Source of the DNA: Sodalis sp. dw_96
GTDB lineage: Bacteria > Pseudomonadota > Gammaproteobacteria > Enterobacterales > Enterobacteriaceae
Assembly (NCBI RefSeq): GCF_018449575.1
Contig: NZ_JAAVUT010000027.1
Coordinates: 1 to 64,000 of the forward strand
Length of the DNA: 64,000 bases
Direction of reading: 5' to 3'
Positions 45,060-54,083 of the stretch are shown here, in pieces (position 1 is the first letter of the stretch; each line of letters opens with the position of its first letter). A program made the position numbers and the translations under genes. The notes beneath the pieces were generated by a model. That model ran no database searches and had not been told where the DNA came from. It saw only the letters and a program-made list of their open reading frames with translations.

Positions 45060-47522
45060 TTATTCCGGCAACGGCAGGGGTTGAAGTCCGGGGGCGGCAA
45101 CCAGCAGGCTGGCGCTTTCTATGGTCAGTTGCACTTCCGGCGTCATCAGTTCACCGAGTATCCCGCTCATTTCAAGCACTTTTTCTCTAATGGCATCGCC
45201 GCTGTCGCTGATGTAGTTCTCATCGCGGAGCGTCGCCACCAGCGTGGTAAATACCGCTTTATCGAAAAACTCAGGCGCATTGATACCATGCAATACCGAG
45301 AGTCGCTGGGCCATGATCCGGCTCTCTTTCTCCAGCGTGCCCCGATTGATTTGGGGGTTAAAGCGCAATAACGAGAACGTAATGGCATAACGCTGGAGGG
45401 TTTCCCGTATCCCCGCGGCCAATAATTGCAAAGTATGGGCGCGGACCGGGTTAAGCAATAATTGTTGCGCTTCCTCGATAATCAATCCCTGCCGAAGCAG
45501 TTCTTCAATCAGCGCGTCGATGACCGGGCCGAGATCCTCCGTCTCATAGTGCATAAACAGTTCCGCTTTAAGCAGCGGATAGAGCAGGTGGCTATAGTGT
45601 AATAATGTAGCGCGGTCGATGCCGGGATGGCCGATAACGATGCTGGCTACCAGCGACGGCAGGATAAATAAATGCTGGATGTTATTACGGTAGTAGGTCA
45701 TCAGCACCGCTTGTTCCCGCGACAAATAGATGATATCGCCGATGGTGTCCTGCTCGACGTTAAATTTGTTCATCGCCAGGGCGTGCTCCAGCAACCCTTC
45801 CGCCGTGGTATCCGGAATGGTCACATCCGCTGCGTAGGGAACGTTGCGCATCAGCTCCAGATAGCAAGTCAGCTGGTGCAGCAATTGTTCACGTGTTAAC
45901 GAACGCTGACGGGAAGCCAGCAACACCGTTGAACAAAGATTGATGGCATTCGCCGCGGCGGCGTTATTGATGCGTACCATGATTTTGCCGGCGATATCGT
46001 CCACAGCCGGCGCCAGCCAGCCGGGACGCTGGGCTTCGATAGGATCAATGGAGTCTCGCCACTGCGGCACGGACTGGCTCAGATAGGCGCTCAGGGACAA
46101 AGGCTCGCCGAAGTTGACATAACCTTGGCCCAGATTGCGTAATTTACGCAGCCCGCGCAGCATCTGCAGAAATCCCTCTTTTTCCTTGGTGGCGCCGCGC
46201 AATTCCTTGGCATAGGTGGCCACCTCCATGACATGTTCATAACCGACATAAATCGGCACCAGGGTAATGGGGCGGTTGCCTCCCCGCAGCATGGCCTGGA
46301 TGGTCATGGTCAGCGTGCCGGTCTTGGGTTCCAGCAGGCGTCCGGTGCGAGAGCGCCCGCCTTCCATAAAATATTCCACCGAATAGCCGCGGGTGAAGAG
46401 TTCCCCCAGGTATTCACGGAAAATGGTGGAGTAAAGTTTATTGCCTTTGAACGTTCGGCGGATAAAAAATGCCCCCAGGCGCCGGAAAATCGGGCCCGCC
46501 GGCCAAAAGTTCAGGTTAATGCCGGCGGCGATATGCGGCGGCACCAGGCCCTGGTGATAAAGCACATAGGACAGCAGCAGATAATCCATATGGCTGCGGT
46601 GGCAGGGAACATAGACGATTTCGTGGCCGTCTTCAGCCAACTGCCGTACCCGCTCGGCATTGCGGACATGCAGTCCTTGATACAGGCGATTCCAGGTCCA
46701 ACTCAAGATACGATCCGATAAGCGAATGGCCTCATAAGAAAAATCCGCCGCAATCTCCTCCATCAGCTGGATGGCGGTCTGCTGCGCTTTATCGGTTGAG
46801 ATCTTTTTACTGCGGGCTTCATCTTCGATGGCTTTTTCGATGGCTTTTGACGCCAGCAGCTTATTGAATAAATCCTGGCGCACCGGCAAACGCGGTCCCA
46901 CCGCCACAAGGCGCTGGCGGGCAAAATGTATCCGGGCGACCCGGGCCAGCTTTTGCGCAATGGTCTTATCCGTACCGTGTTCCGTCGCCATATACCGCAT
47001 TGACAGCGGACTGGAAAAGCGGACGAAACTGTCACGCCCCAGCCAGAGAATCGCGATGAATTTTTGAAAACCGTTTAACAGCCGCAGCTGCGGAGTCGGA
47101 TGGTTTGGCTGTGCTTCACGCCCCGGGGCACGACCGAACATCACGGAGACCGGCACCATTTGTACGTCGAGACGCGGATTATTACGGTGTAAATCCAGGT
47201 AGTTATGGAATAATTTAACCGACTCCGGCTTTTCGGTGAAATAGGAAAAAACCCGCGGGCCGTCGTTGATAAAGACATAACGCGGCAGGCTTACCCCGTC
47301 AATTTCCAGCGGGATTAACGGATCCGGCAACCCGAGCTTTAAGCATTGCCCGCGCAGGGTAAGCAAGTCCGCTTTGGAATTATAAGGTAACACGTACATC
47401 ATGGCCCGCATTGGATCCAGGCCGGTTTCTTCCCGTGGATTAGCCGGAATAACCTTACTTTTCACCAATAATTTTATCGGCAAATCCAATAATGCATAAT
47501 AAATGTTACGCCAACCTGACAT
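45060..47522 (-). CDS. plsB: glycerol-3-phosphate 1-O-acyltransferase
   Basis: An 820-residue PlsB from ATG 47522, matching the E. coli start MSGW; an in-frame extension to 47603 is unlikely. Acyltransferase motifs: [13 protein letters not shown] (HxxxxD), [29 protein letters not shown] and [12 protein letters not shown]. It acylates position 1 of glycerol 3-phosphate at the inner membrane, starting phospholipid synthesis. Divergent from dgkA, as in E. coli. Confidence 0.97.
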   Translation of the reverse strand: MSGWRNIYYALLDLPIKLLVKSKVIPANPREETGLDPMRAMMYVLPYNSKADLLTLRGQCLKLGLPDPLIPLEIDGVSLPRYVFINDGPRVFSYFTEKPESVKLFHNYLDLHRNNPRLDVQMVPVSVMFGRAPGREAQPNHPTPQLRLLNGFQKFIAILWLGRDSFVRFSSPLSMRYMATEHGTDKTIAQKLARVARIHFARQRLVAVGPRLPVRQDLFNKLLASKAIEKAIEDEARSKKISTDKAQQTAIQLMEEIAADFSYEAIRLSDRILSWTWNRLYQGLHVRNAERVRQLAEDGHEIVYVPCHRSHMDYLLLSYVLYHQGLVPPHIAAGINLNFWPAGPIFRRLGAFFIRRTFKGNKLYSTIFREYLGELFTRGYSVEYFMEGGRSRTGRLLEPKTGTLTMTIQAMLRGGNRPITLVPIYVGYEHVMEVATYAKELRGATKEKEGFLQMLRGLRKLRNLGQGYVNFGEPLSLSAYLSQSVPQWRDSIDPIEAQRPGWLAPAVDDIAGKIMVRINNAAAANAINLCSTVLLASRQRSLTREQLLHQLTCYLELMRNVPYAADVTIPDTTAEGLLEHALAMNKFNVEQDTIGDIIYLSREQAVLMTYYRNNIQHLFILPSLVASIVIGHPGIDRATLLHYSHLLYPLLKAELFMHYETEDLGPVIDALIEELLRQGLIIEEAQQLLLNPVRAHTLQLLAAGIRETLQRYAITFSLLRFNPQINRGTLEKESRIMAQRLSVLHGINAPEFFDKAVFTTLVATLRDENYISDSGDAIREKVLEMSGILGELMTPEVQLTIESASLLVAAPGLQPLPLPE

Positions 47523-47647
47523 ATCTTTGTGAAGCCTCTTGTTAGCATTGCGGCACAAGAATACCAGAAACCGCGCAACAGATCTGTGGTGATGAGAACG
47601 CAAAGAACCGGTAATATGGGCGCAATTTTCCTAAAGCGCGCAAATTT

Positions 47648-48016
47648 ATGGCAAACCAAATTAGTGGACTTAAACGTATCTATAAAGCCATGGGATATTC
47701 ATTTCAAGGATTTTCCGCGGCCTGGCGTCATGAAGCCGCTTTCCGTCAGGAAGCGGTGATGGCCGTCCTGGCGATTGTTCTTGCATATTATCTCGAATCC
47801 GACCCCATTTCGCGTATTTTATTGATTGGCTCGGTGTGGCTGGTACTGGTGGTTGAAACCATCAACAGCGCCATAGAAGCGGTGGTAGACCGCATCGGAC
47901 CCGAGCTGCATCCCCTTTCGGGGCGGGCGAAGGATCTCGGTTCGTTGGCGGTTACGCTTGCCATCATTTTGGCGGCCTGGATCTGGATAAGCCTGTTGTG
48001 GCGGTTGGTGCAATGA
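47648..48016 (+). CDS. dgkA: diacylglycerol kinase
   Basis: A 122-residue, three-span inner-membrane kinase, same length as E. coli DgkA. The catalytic signature ETINSAIEAVVDRIGPELHPLSGRAKDLGS is intact, with Glu near residue 69 and the ExxxD metal site. It phosphorylates diacylglycerol to phosphatidate. Divergent from plsB. Confidence 0.97.
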   Translation: MANQISGLKRIYKAMGYSFQGFSAAWRHEAAFRQEAVMAVLAIVLAYYLESDPISRILLIGSVWLVLVVETINSAIEAVVDRIGPELHPLSGRAKDLGSLAVTLAIILAAWIWISLLWRLVQ

Positions 48017-48094
48017 TGTCTTTTCTATATGGCAGTGAAATAAGGCCGTTTTTATCGTGTTTTGCAGCACAGAAGGTTTTCAATTGAGCTCGAC

Positions 48095-48131
48095 CTGTAT
48101 ATACTCACATAAAGACTGTATAAACAAACAG
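48095..48131 (+). promoter_or_regulatory. two SOS (LexA) boxes upstream of lexA
   Basis: CTGTATATACTCACAT (48095-48110, last base off consensus) and CTGTATAAACAAACAG (48116-48131, perfect CTGT-N8-ACAG) stand 5 bases apart, ending 8 bases before the lexA ATG. E. coli lexA has the same two-box layout. Confidence 0.9.
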
Positions 48132-48139
48132 GGGACGGA

Positions 48140-48748
48140 ATGAAAGCGTTAACCGCCAGACAACAAGAGGTTTATGAACTTATCCGCGATCACATATCGC
48201 AAACCGGCATGCCGCCGACGCGCGCGGAGATCGCCCAACAGCTGGGGTTCCGTTCTCCAAATGCCGCCGAAGAGCATCTGAAGGCGCTGGCACGCAAAGG
48301 GGCGATTGAAATTGTCTCCGGCGCTTCCCGCGGGATCCGTTTACTGATTGAGGAAGAGAGCGGTTTGCCCCTGATTGGCCGCGTGGCGGCGGGTGAGCCA
48401 TTATTGGCGGAGCAGCATATTGAAAGCCATTACAAAATTGATCCCGATTTGTTCAAACCTCATGCGGATTTTTTGCTGCGCGTCAGCGGCATGTCGATGA
48501 AAGATATCGGCATTATGGATGGAGATCTTCTGGCGGTGCATAAAACGCAGGATGCGCGTAACGGCCAGGTGGTTGTCGCACGGATTAACGATGAGGTCAC
48601 GGTAAAGCGCCTGAAAAAGCAAGGCAATATCGTTGAGCTTTTACCTGAAAACAGTGAATTCTCTCCTATCGTGGTGGATTTACGTCAACAGGAGCTCACC
48701 ATCGAAGGCTTGGCGGTGGGTGTCATTCGCAACGGCAATTGGATCTAA
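48140..48748 (+). CDS. lexA: LexA repressor
   Basis: A 202-residue SOS repressor. DNA-binding winged helix at residues 1-70 ([32 protein letters not shown]). The self-cleavage site Ala-Gly lies in [10 protein letters not shown] near 84-85, the catalytic Ser in [12 protein letters not shown] near 119 and Lys in [15 protein letters not shown] near 156. It represses itself through two SOS boxes. dinF, which follows in E. coli, is absent. Confidence 0.98.
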   Translation: MKALTARQQEVYELIRDHISQTGMPPTRAEIAQQLGFRSPNAAEEHLKALARKGAIEIVSGASRGIRLLIEEESGLPLIGRVAAGEPLLAEQHIESHYKIDPDLFKPHADFLLRVSGMSMKDIGIMDGDLLAVHKTQDARNGQVVVARINDEVTVKRLKKQGNIVELLPENSEFSPIVVDLRQQELTIEGLAVGVIRNGNWI

Positions 48749-48825
48749 CCTTGAGTCTTCTGTTGCGTTAATGTGTTGGTGACTCGTTTTACCGCATTCT
48801 CCCCCGGTATGGTTTTCGGCACAGG

Positions 48826-48984
48826 TTATACCCAACATAATTCGGGTTGCAGGAAGGCGGCGACGCAGCGACCAATCCGCCTGGAGCAGATCAGAACGCT
48901 GCTGGCAGCAGCCAGAGGGACTAGGCCCAGGGAAGGGCCGAGTATAATCAACGCTCCTGCAACGTGAAGTATGTCGGGATTATC
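48826..48984. repeat. dispersed palindromic repeat, copy 5 (long, decayed form)
   Basis: Begins TTATACCCAACATAATTCGGGTTGCAGG and ends CCTGCAACGTGAAGTATGTCGGGAT, about 157 bp. It keeps the long core with GCGACCAATCCGCCTGGAGCAG but has more mismatches than copies 1, 3 and 4, and its core has lost the GGCCCC symmetry. Lies where dinF would be. Confidence 0.75.
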
Positions 48985-49036
48985 ACTGTTGGCGGCGGTG
49001 GTATTTTGGAGGAGCGAATACGCTTCGTTCTGTACC

Positions 49037-49116
49037 GATGACATTCTTCAAGGATGACGTTCTATACAGATGACGTTCTTCACGAAGGGCGTTCTTTATA
49101 GATGGCTTTTTTTAGT
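49037..49116. repeat. 16-bp tandem repeat between lexA and yjbJ
   Basis: GATGACATTCTTCAAG, GATGACGTTCTATACA, GATGACGTTCTTCACG, AAGGGCGTTCTTTATA and a partial GATGGCTTTTTTAGTG follow each other with an exact 16-base period. No gene is visible from 48985 to 49494; a weak open frame at 49224-49472 has no domain. Confidence 0.7.
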
Positions 49117-49494
49117 GATAAATTGTACCGATCAATAACCTTGTCGTCATTTAATCAATCCGCGCCCAAATCCCCCTTACAGGCCATCATCCGGCAAATA
49201 GGAAAACGCATTTTTTTCATATCTTGTTACATTTGAGACCATTAACTTCCCCTACGCTAACTGCTGTTTTATATCGTCTTCTGGCAAAAATTACGGGTAT
49301 TAGTGCCGTAATGGCGTCAAATCCTCTGCGAAATAAACCTTTCACCAAATCCGCTGCTATACTTATTCTCATAGGGTTAGCTTACAAATTAACGTTGTTA
49401 GTTATTTTCTTTAACGAATCCGATTATTCATTACCTCTTATATTCAGGTTAATGATTAAAATTCCTCATTAAACGATAGCGAAGGAGTTTTACA

Positions 49495-49704
49495 ATGAAT
49501 ACTGACCAAGCAAGCGGCAACTGGAAGCAATTCAAGGGTAAAATGAAAGAACAATGGGGCAAACTTACTGATGATGATTTGACCGTTGTTGAAGGGAAGC
49601 GTGACCAGTTAATCGGTAAAATTCAAGAACGTTATGGTTACGGCAAAGAAGCAGCGGAAAAGGAAGTCAAGAATTGGGAAACTCAGAACAAATATCGCTG
49701 GTAG
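49495..49704 (+). CDS. yjbJ: CsbD family stress protein
   Basis: A 69-residue CsbD-like protein, one of the most abundant small stress proteins in E. coli. Sequence MNTDQASGNWKQFKGKMKEQWG followed by LTDDDLTVVEGKRDQLIGKIQERYG is typical. AAGGAG precedes the ATG. Function is unknown; sigma-S control is known in E. coli but not shown by this sequence. Confidence 0.95.
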   Translation: MNTDQASGNWKQFKGKMKEQWGKLTDDDLTVVEGKRDQLIGKIQERYGYGKEAAEKEVKNWETQNKYRW

Positions 49705-49848
49705 TGGAATGACTTAATTGCCGGCTTATTATCACGATTATTAGAAAATTAATTATGTTATGGGTTCCTACCCAAAGGTACAAGGATGTACCACCCGTTT
49801 CATACCTTACGTACCTCACGCCCGCCAACTTATGTAGCTATATTGATA

Positions 49849-50358
49849 TTACCTTTTCTTAATGGCCATGCTATGGTCATGCTCACAGTGATGCAGCCTA
49901 TCGCAGGCCTGTACCTCGGAACACTTCACGCAAAAACCATGTGCTTCAACAACGTTATGCCGCATGGCAAAACCGGCAGCACGAGCCATTCGCTGTAAAA
50001 TCTCCTCAATGCCCTCGGTGGATTGCTCGGTGACTTGTCCGCAGCGATCGCAGATGAAAAAAGCCGATGTGTGGCTGGGTTCTTCAAAATGATGGCATAA
50101 AACAAAACTGTTGGTTGACTCGACACGATGGATAAATCCCTGTTCCATCAGGAAATCCAGCGCACGATAAATGGTCGGTGGTTTGGCCTGGGGTTCAGTG
50201 GCCCGCAAGAGATCAAGCAGGTCATAGGCGCTTATGGCACCTTCCTGTTGCGTCATCAGGCGTAATACTTCGAGCCGTTGCGGCGTCAGGCGCACATTCC
50301 TTTGTTCACACAATTGTTCAGCCTGACTGAGCAATTGCGAACTAGTCATGCTTTTCAT
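49849..50358 (-). CDS. zur: zinc uptake regulator Zur
   Basis: A 169-residue Fur-family repressor. Winged helix RNVRLTPQRLEVLRLMTQQEGAISAYDLLDLL and PPTIYRALDFLMEQGF; regulatory zinc site in HRVESTNSFVLCHHFEE; structural zinc Cys pairs CDRCG and CVKCSEVQAC. It represses zinc-uptake genes when zinc is ample. Convergent with yjbJ, as in E. coli; the next backbone gene, dusA, is cut off by inserted DNA. Confidence 0.96.
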   Translation of the reverse strand: MKSMTSSQLLSQAEQLCEQRNVRLTPQRLEVLRLMTQQEGAISAYDLLDLLRATEPQAKPPTIYRALDFLMEQGFIHRVESTNSFVLCHHFEEPSHTSAFFICDRCGQVTEQSTEGIEEILQRMARAAGFAMRHNVVEAHGFCVKCSEVQACDRLHHCEHDHSMAIKKR

Positions 50359-50522
50359 AGAGAATCCCCGTAGCTTATCTACTCATCATCTTACCATGAT
50401 GGCGGTAAAATACCGAATCCAGGCATGTCGTCTGAACTTAATTTCCGCATTTCCGGTATAAAATTCCAAGCATAGCATTCCAGGCTAGCTGCAAAACAGC
50501 ATGGACATGATATTTCAGGCGA

Positions 50523-51173
50523 TCAGGCGTGGCCTGCGATATTCAATTCCCGGGGGGAATGGATATTGATGCCTTCCGTGACGCTGTTGGCAATGGTCAT
50601 TAAGTGATAAATAACCTGTTTGTTGCTTGCCCGGGTTTTCCGCTTAATATTTATTTTATGGGAAGAAAGGGTTTTTTCTTTAATATGTAAATGCGAGCAA
50701 ATATGTATCGTATCGTAGCCGGACATCCACATGGTGAGGATTTCTGCTTCCGTTTTACTAAAGCGCAGTGGTGAAAATCCCAACTTGTTATTATCATCCA
50801 GCCATGTTCTGACATCCAGATAGTAACGGATAATCATATTGATAGTGCTGATTTTGATAAATTTCGATGTGATAATAACATTTTTTTTAATTGGGATGAA
50901 ATCATAGAATTTTATGCTTTCATTACCAATAAAGATAAAAAAGAGCGTCGCGGGGTGTTGCTCAATTACGGACTTAAGCTCCTCATTATCGTGCTGATAT
51001 TGAAAATAATTCTGATTGATAAATATAATGGAGGGAGATGCGGTTTCGCATTTTTTCCTCAATGTTGACAAGCTATCCAGTGTACGAATACTTCCTTTGA
51101 CACCATTTGCGCCAAGAGAGCTTTTCAACGCATATCTGGTGTATGCGCAAGGATCAAGAATAAACACTGTCAT
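50523..51173 (-). CDS. RcsA-like LuxR-family transcriptional regulator
   Basis: A 216-residue protein related to RcsA, the co-activator of RcsB for capsule genes. The N-terminal part is receiver-like without the phosphoacceptor set (FILDPCAYTRYALKSSL; PSIIFINQNYF). The C-terminal LuxR helix-turn-helix has FSKTEAEILTMWMSGYDTI, then KEKTLSSHKINIKRKTRASNKQVIYHL, closely matching RcsA. Whether it is the lineage's main rcsA or an extra copy cannot be told. It could act on the yjbEFGH operon in this window. It is AT-rich compared with its neighbours. Confidence 0.8.
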   Translation of the reverse strand: MTVFILDPCAYTRYALKSSLGANGVKGSIRTLDSLSTLRKKCETASPSIIFINQNYFQYQHDNEELKSVIEQHPATLFFIFIGNESIKFYDFIPIKKNVIITSKFIKISTINMIIRYYLDVRTWLDDNNKLGFSPLRFSKTEAEILTMWMSGYDTIHICSHLHIKEKTLSSHKINIKRKTRASNKQVIYHLMTIANSVTEGINIHSPRELNIAGHA

Positions 51174-51281
51174 AATAATCGCGGTATCTATAGTTAATGT
51201 TATTGAAAGGGAGAGAGTGCTTTTAGGCGTTCTATAAATTTTCTTTGGAATACGAAAAACATTACTTATGGTATTTGTTTA

Positions 51282-51398
51282 TCATCTGCTTGTTCGGTTA
51301 AAAATGATCTTTCTTTGTCTGCTTTCCCTAACATGCAAAATTAAGCTGATTATGGCTAACATCAGCAAAATCGTGATAAGCACGCTGTAAATGATCAT
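51282..51398 (-). CDS. small single-span membrane protein, 38 residues
   Basis: ATG at 51398 preceded by AAAGG at a spacing of about seven bases. The frame MIIYSVLITILLMLAIISLI continues to a basic tail HVRESRQRKIIFNRTSR and a TGA. One hydrophobic span with a positively charged end is the pattern of regulatory small membrane proteins. It lies 108 bases upstream of the RcsA-like gene on the same strand. No homologue is recognised. Confidence 0.45.
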   Translation of the reverse strand: MIIYSVLITILLMLAIISLILHVRESRQRKIIFNRTSR

Positions 51399-51885
51399 AG
51401 GTTAACCTTTCACTCAATAATTACGAAGGGGATGCGCTAAATCCATGTGATAGAGGATTATGACGAGTTTGTAAATCGCCATTAAAGCCATTGGGACGGA
51501 ATGTATGTTATTTGGCACGCAGTGTGATATTTTTCAAAAAAAACTTATCGAATGTTAATACTTCGCTGCTAAAGCGCGGTTTCGGTACCATGCGCCGACG
51601 GTCCTAAAGCGGGCAAAATTTTCTCCCGTCACCGCCTGGCTTCACGTCCGCCTGGCTGGAAACAGCCTCATTTTGTGTGCTCAAAAAACGCGGTGTCATT
51701 TTATGCCAGACGCACTGAGGAGAGGTTTGAATATGATGGGGAAATAACTATTAATAAAAATTTTCTTTGCTCGTTTTTATTGAAAATGCATAGGTCATAA
51801 TTGAGATAATATATATGTTTGGACAGGGGGAAGAGCCTGTTAAAAAATACCAGGCTTATCCGTTTTAGGTGTTTTGCTTTAAAGG
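51399..51885. other. intergenic stretch without a gene
   Basis: 487 bp between the small membrane protein gene and the first MmgE/PrpD stop. CTAAAGCG occurs twice (about 51570 and 51604) and again near 53318 and 53380 around the GntR gene end. I see no gene, RNA or terminator that I can support. Confidence 0.35.
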
Positions 51886-53268
51886 CTACACTCTTCCCTG
51901 CTGCAGGGAGATTAAATCAACTTGGGTAAAAATCTCTTGGAACAGGTGAAGCATCTTTTCGCTTTGGCTGTCACTCCAGCCGCCGTGGCGGGCGTTATCA
52001 CGGAATTTTTCCGCCAGCTCTTCCGGCGACAGCGGCTGTTGCGCGCCTCCACGCATCCAGGGCTGCACATGCTCATACACGGTGCCGTCGTTCATCGTTG
52101 CCCGCAGGTGGCCGGTGAACTGTGCCGGGTAGGGATTTTGCGGATCTATTTCATAGCGGATTTTTTTTGCCAGCGCCAGCACCGCGGGATCGTTTATTCT
52201 TGCCGGGGTGAATTGCCCCAACCCGGCACGGCCGTCATAAAAACCCACGGCCATGCAAAACGGCGTGCTGAATTTTGCCGCATAGGCGGTGGGAGGGCGA
52301 TGTTTGACCGCCAAATCCTCCCACAGCCGGTGCACGGTGCCTTCTCCCACCCGGCAGACAATATCACGGATATCGGCAGGATTGATTTTCCGGCGCGCCA
52401 GGGCGATGGCGCAATCGATATAGGGCTGGGTCATGGTGCCGCATGCATAAGGCTTGAAGGCGATGGACTGCATCAGCCAGTCTTGCTCAAGGCCGGATAA
52501 GAGCGGGGCGAAATCAGGCGTGACCGAAGGTGCGAAGGCCTGAAAAAAACCATGGCGCCCTTCGAGCACGGTACGGGGTCCGTCTAATCCTCCCCTGGCC
52601 ATCAAGGCGGCGCGAATGCCCGATTGCGCAGCCCAACCGGCGTGCATGCGTTTGGTGGAGGTCCCTTCGGCCAGGTATTCGATAATCCCGGACGCCATGC
52701 TTCCGGCAATACCCAGTGCCGATGTTGTCTGTCCGAAATCCAGCCGCAGCGCCGCCGCAACGGCTCCCGCCGAGGCAACGGAGCCGATGGTTGCCGTGGG
52801 ATGGAACCCCGCGCGATGGATGGCTTTTGGCGCCACCAGGCTAAGACGGCACATTAACTCCGCTCCCACGGCAATGCCCCGCAACAATGCTTCCCCGGAT
52901 AACCCTTCACGTTCGCAAATCGCCATTACCGCCGGCACAATCACCGCTCCCGAATGAACCGGGCCGCCCTCAAAGGTGTCGTCATAATCCTCACCATGGG
53001 CGGCGGTGCCGTTCACCAGAGCGGCATCATAAGCTGTCAGCCCTCCCGGCAGTCCCAATACAGTACATAAACCGCTGCCGTCCGTCGACGACAGGGCGGA
53101 CTGTACGTAATATTCACGTCGCGCGGCAATGCATAGGCCCATCACATCCATCAACAGCAGGCGCGCGGTGTCTACCGTTTTTTGCGGATAGCCACGGGCA
53201 TCCTGGGACAGGATCCAATGGGCAAGCCGTTCGGCAATAGAGCTATTATCCATATTGCGACCATTCAT
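51886..53268 (-). CDS. MmgE/PrpD family protein
   Basis: A 460-residue MmgE/PrpD protein. The family includes 2-methylcitrate dehydratase, cis-aconitate decarboxylase and iminodisuccinate epimerase. Typical segments: LVNGTAAHGEDYDDTFEGGPVHSGAVIVPA, GFHPTATIGSVASAGAVAAAL, GTSTKRMHAGWAAQSG and FKPYACGTMTQPYIDCA. The substrate is likely a di- or tricarboxylic acid. Last gene of a four-gene operon that includes a second MmgE/PrpD at 54926; an ATG at 53253 is an alternative start. Confidence 0.88.
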   Translation of the reverse strand: MNGRNMDNSSIAERLAHWILSQDARGYPQKTVDTARLLLMDVMGLCIAARREYYVQSALSSTDGSGLCTVLGLPGGLTAYDAALVNGTAAHGEDYDDTFEGGPVHSGAVIVPAVMAICEREGLSGEALLRGIAVGAELMCRLSLVAPKAIHRAGFHPTATIGSVASAGAVAAALRLDFGQTTSALGIAGSMASGIIEYLAEGTSTKRMHAGWAAQSGIRAALMARGGLDGPRTVLEGRHGFFQAFAPSVTPDFAPLLSGLEQDWLMQSIAFKPYACGTMTQPYIDCAIALARRKINPADIRDIVCRVGEGTVHRLWEDLAVKHRPPTAYAAKFSTPFCMAVGFYDGRAGLGQFTPARINDPAVLALAKKIRYEIDPQNPYPAQFTGHLRATMNDGTVYEHVQPWMRGGAQQPLSPEELAEKFRDNARHGGWSDSQSEKMLHLFQEIFTQVDLISLQQGRV

Positions 53269-53379
53269 AAGGTTTACACTCCCGGTGCAGAATGTGATCG
53301 ACTAAGGCATCGCGCGCGCTAAAGCGCTGCTTATAGAATACGGCCCGCGCACTTTTACATCGGCATGTCTTCTCGCGTG

Positions 53380-54057
53380 CTAAAGCGCCGAATGTTGCGC
53401 GCTGCAGGCGCGCTGATACCCTTGTTGAATATGCTGACGCATGGTGCGGGCAACGGCATCGGGGTCCCGTGCCGCCAGCGACGCTAAAATCATACGGTGT
53501 TCGGCATGGGAAGCCTGTGAGCTTCCGGATAAGGCAAGGCCTTGCATCCGTATTAAATGCATACGGTTGATAACCTGGCGATAAAGCGTCAACAATGTGG
53601 CATTGCCCGCCATTGCCACCACCCGGTCGTGGAAGGCGATATTTAATAAAAAATAATTATTCACATCGTCATGCAGCGAACTGGACTCCAACTGGTCCAG
53701 CATTCCGTGTAATTCCCGCAGCTGATCCTCAGTAATAATCAACGCCAGACGGCGACCGGCGATGACATCAAGGCCGGCGCGCACCTCATAAAGTTCGGCG
53801 GCTTCCTGTTCGGAAATGTCCCTGATCCAGGCGCCCCGGTTTTTTTCCAGTGACACCAGTCCGGCCTCTTCCAAGGCGCGGAAAGCTTCTCTTACCGGAC
53901 TGCGGCTGATTTGCAAATGCTCGGCCAGCTCCATTTCATTGAGTTTCATCCCGGCCACCAGTTGCCGGGTTTTGATACGGCGCAGGATCTCTTCCTGCAC
54001 CAGATCACAAAGGGTTGACGAACGTAATACCATAATGGAATCAGCTGTATTAGACAT
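53380..54057 (-). CDS. GntR family (FCD subfamily) transcriptional regulator
   Basis: A 225-residue regulator from ATG 54057 (an upstream TTG at 54087 is less likely). Winged helix AGMKLNEMELAEHLQISRSPVREAFRALEEAGLV, then an FCD domain with RAGLDVIAGRRLA, NYFLLNIAFHDRVV and HAEHRMILASLAARD. It is encoded within the MmgE/PrpD operon, so it probably autoregulates through the TTGTCGACAA palindrome upstream of the first gene. Confidence 0.9.
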   Translation of the reverse strand: MSNTADSIMVLRSSTLCDLVQEEILRRIKTRQLVAGMKLNEMELAEHLQISRSPVREAFRALEEAGLVSLEKNRGAWIRDISEQEAAELYEVRAGLDVIAGRRLALIITEDQLRELHGMLDQLESSSLHDDVNNYFLLNIAFHDRVVAMAGNATLLTLYRQVINRMHLIRMQGLALSGSSQASHAEHRMILASLAARDPDAVARTMRQHIQQGYQRACSAQHSAL

Positions 54058-54083
54058 AAATTCGCCTGTGATGAGATGGGTTT

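Noticed and set aside
49224-49472. 82-codon frame between lexA and yjbJ, considered as a dinF remnant
   Set aside because: No DinF/MATE-like motif and no ribosome site; composition follows the AT-rich intergenic region.
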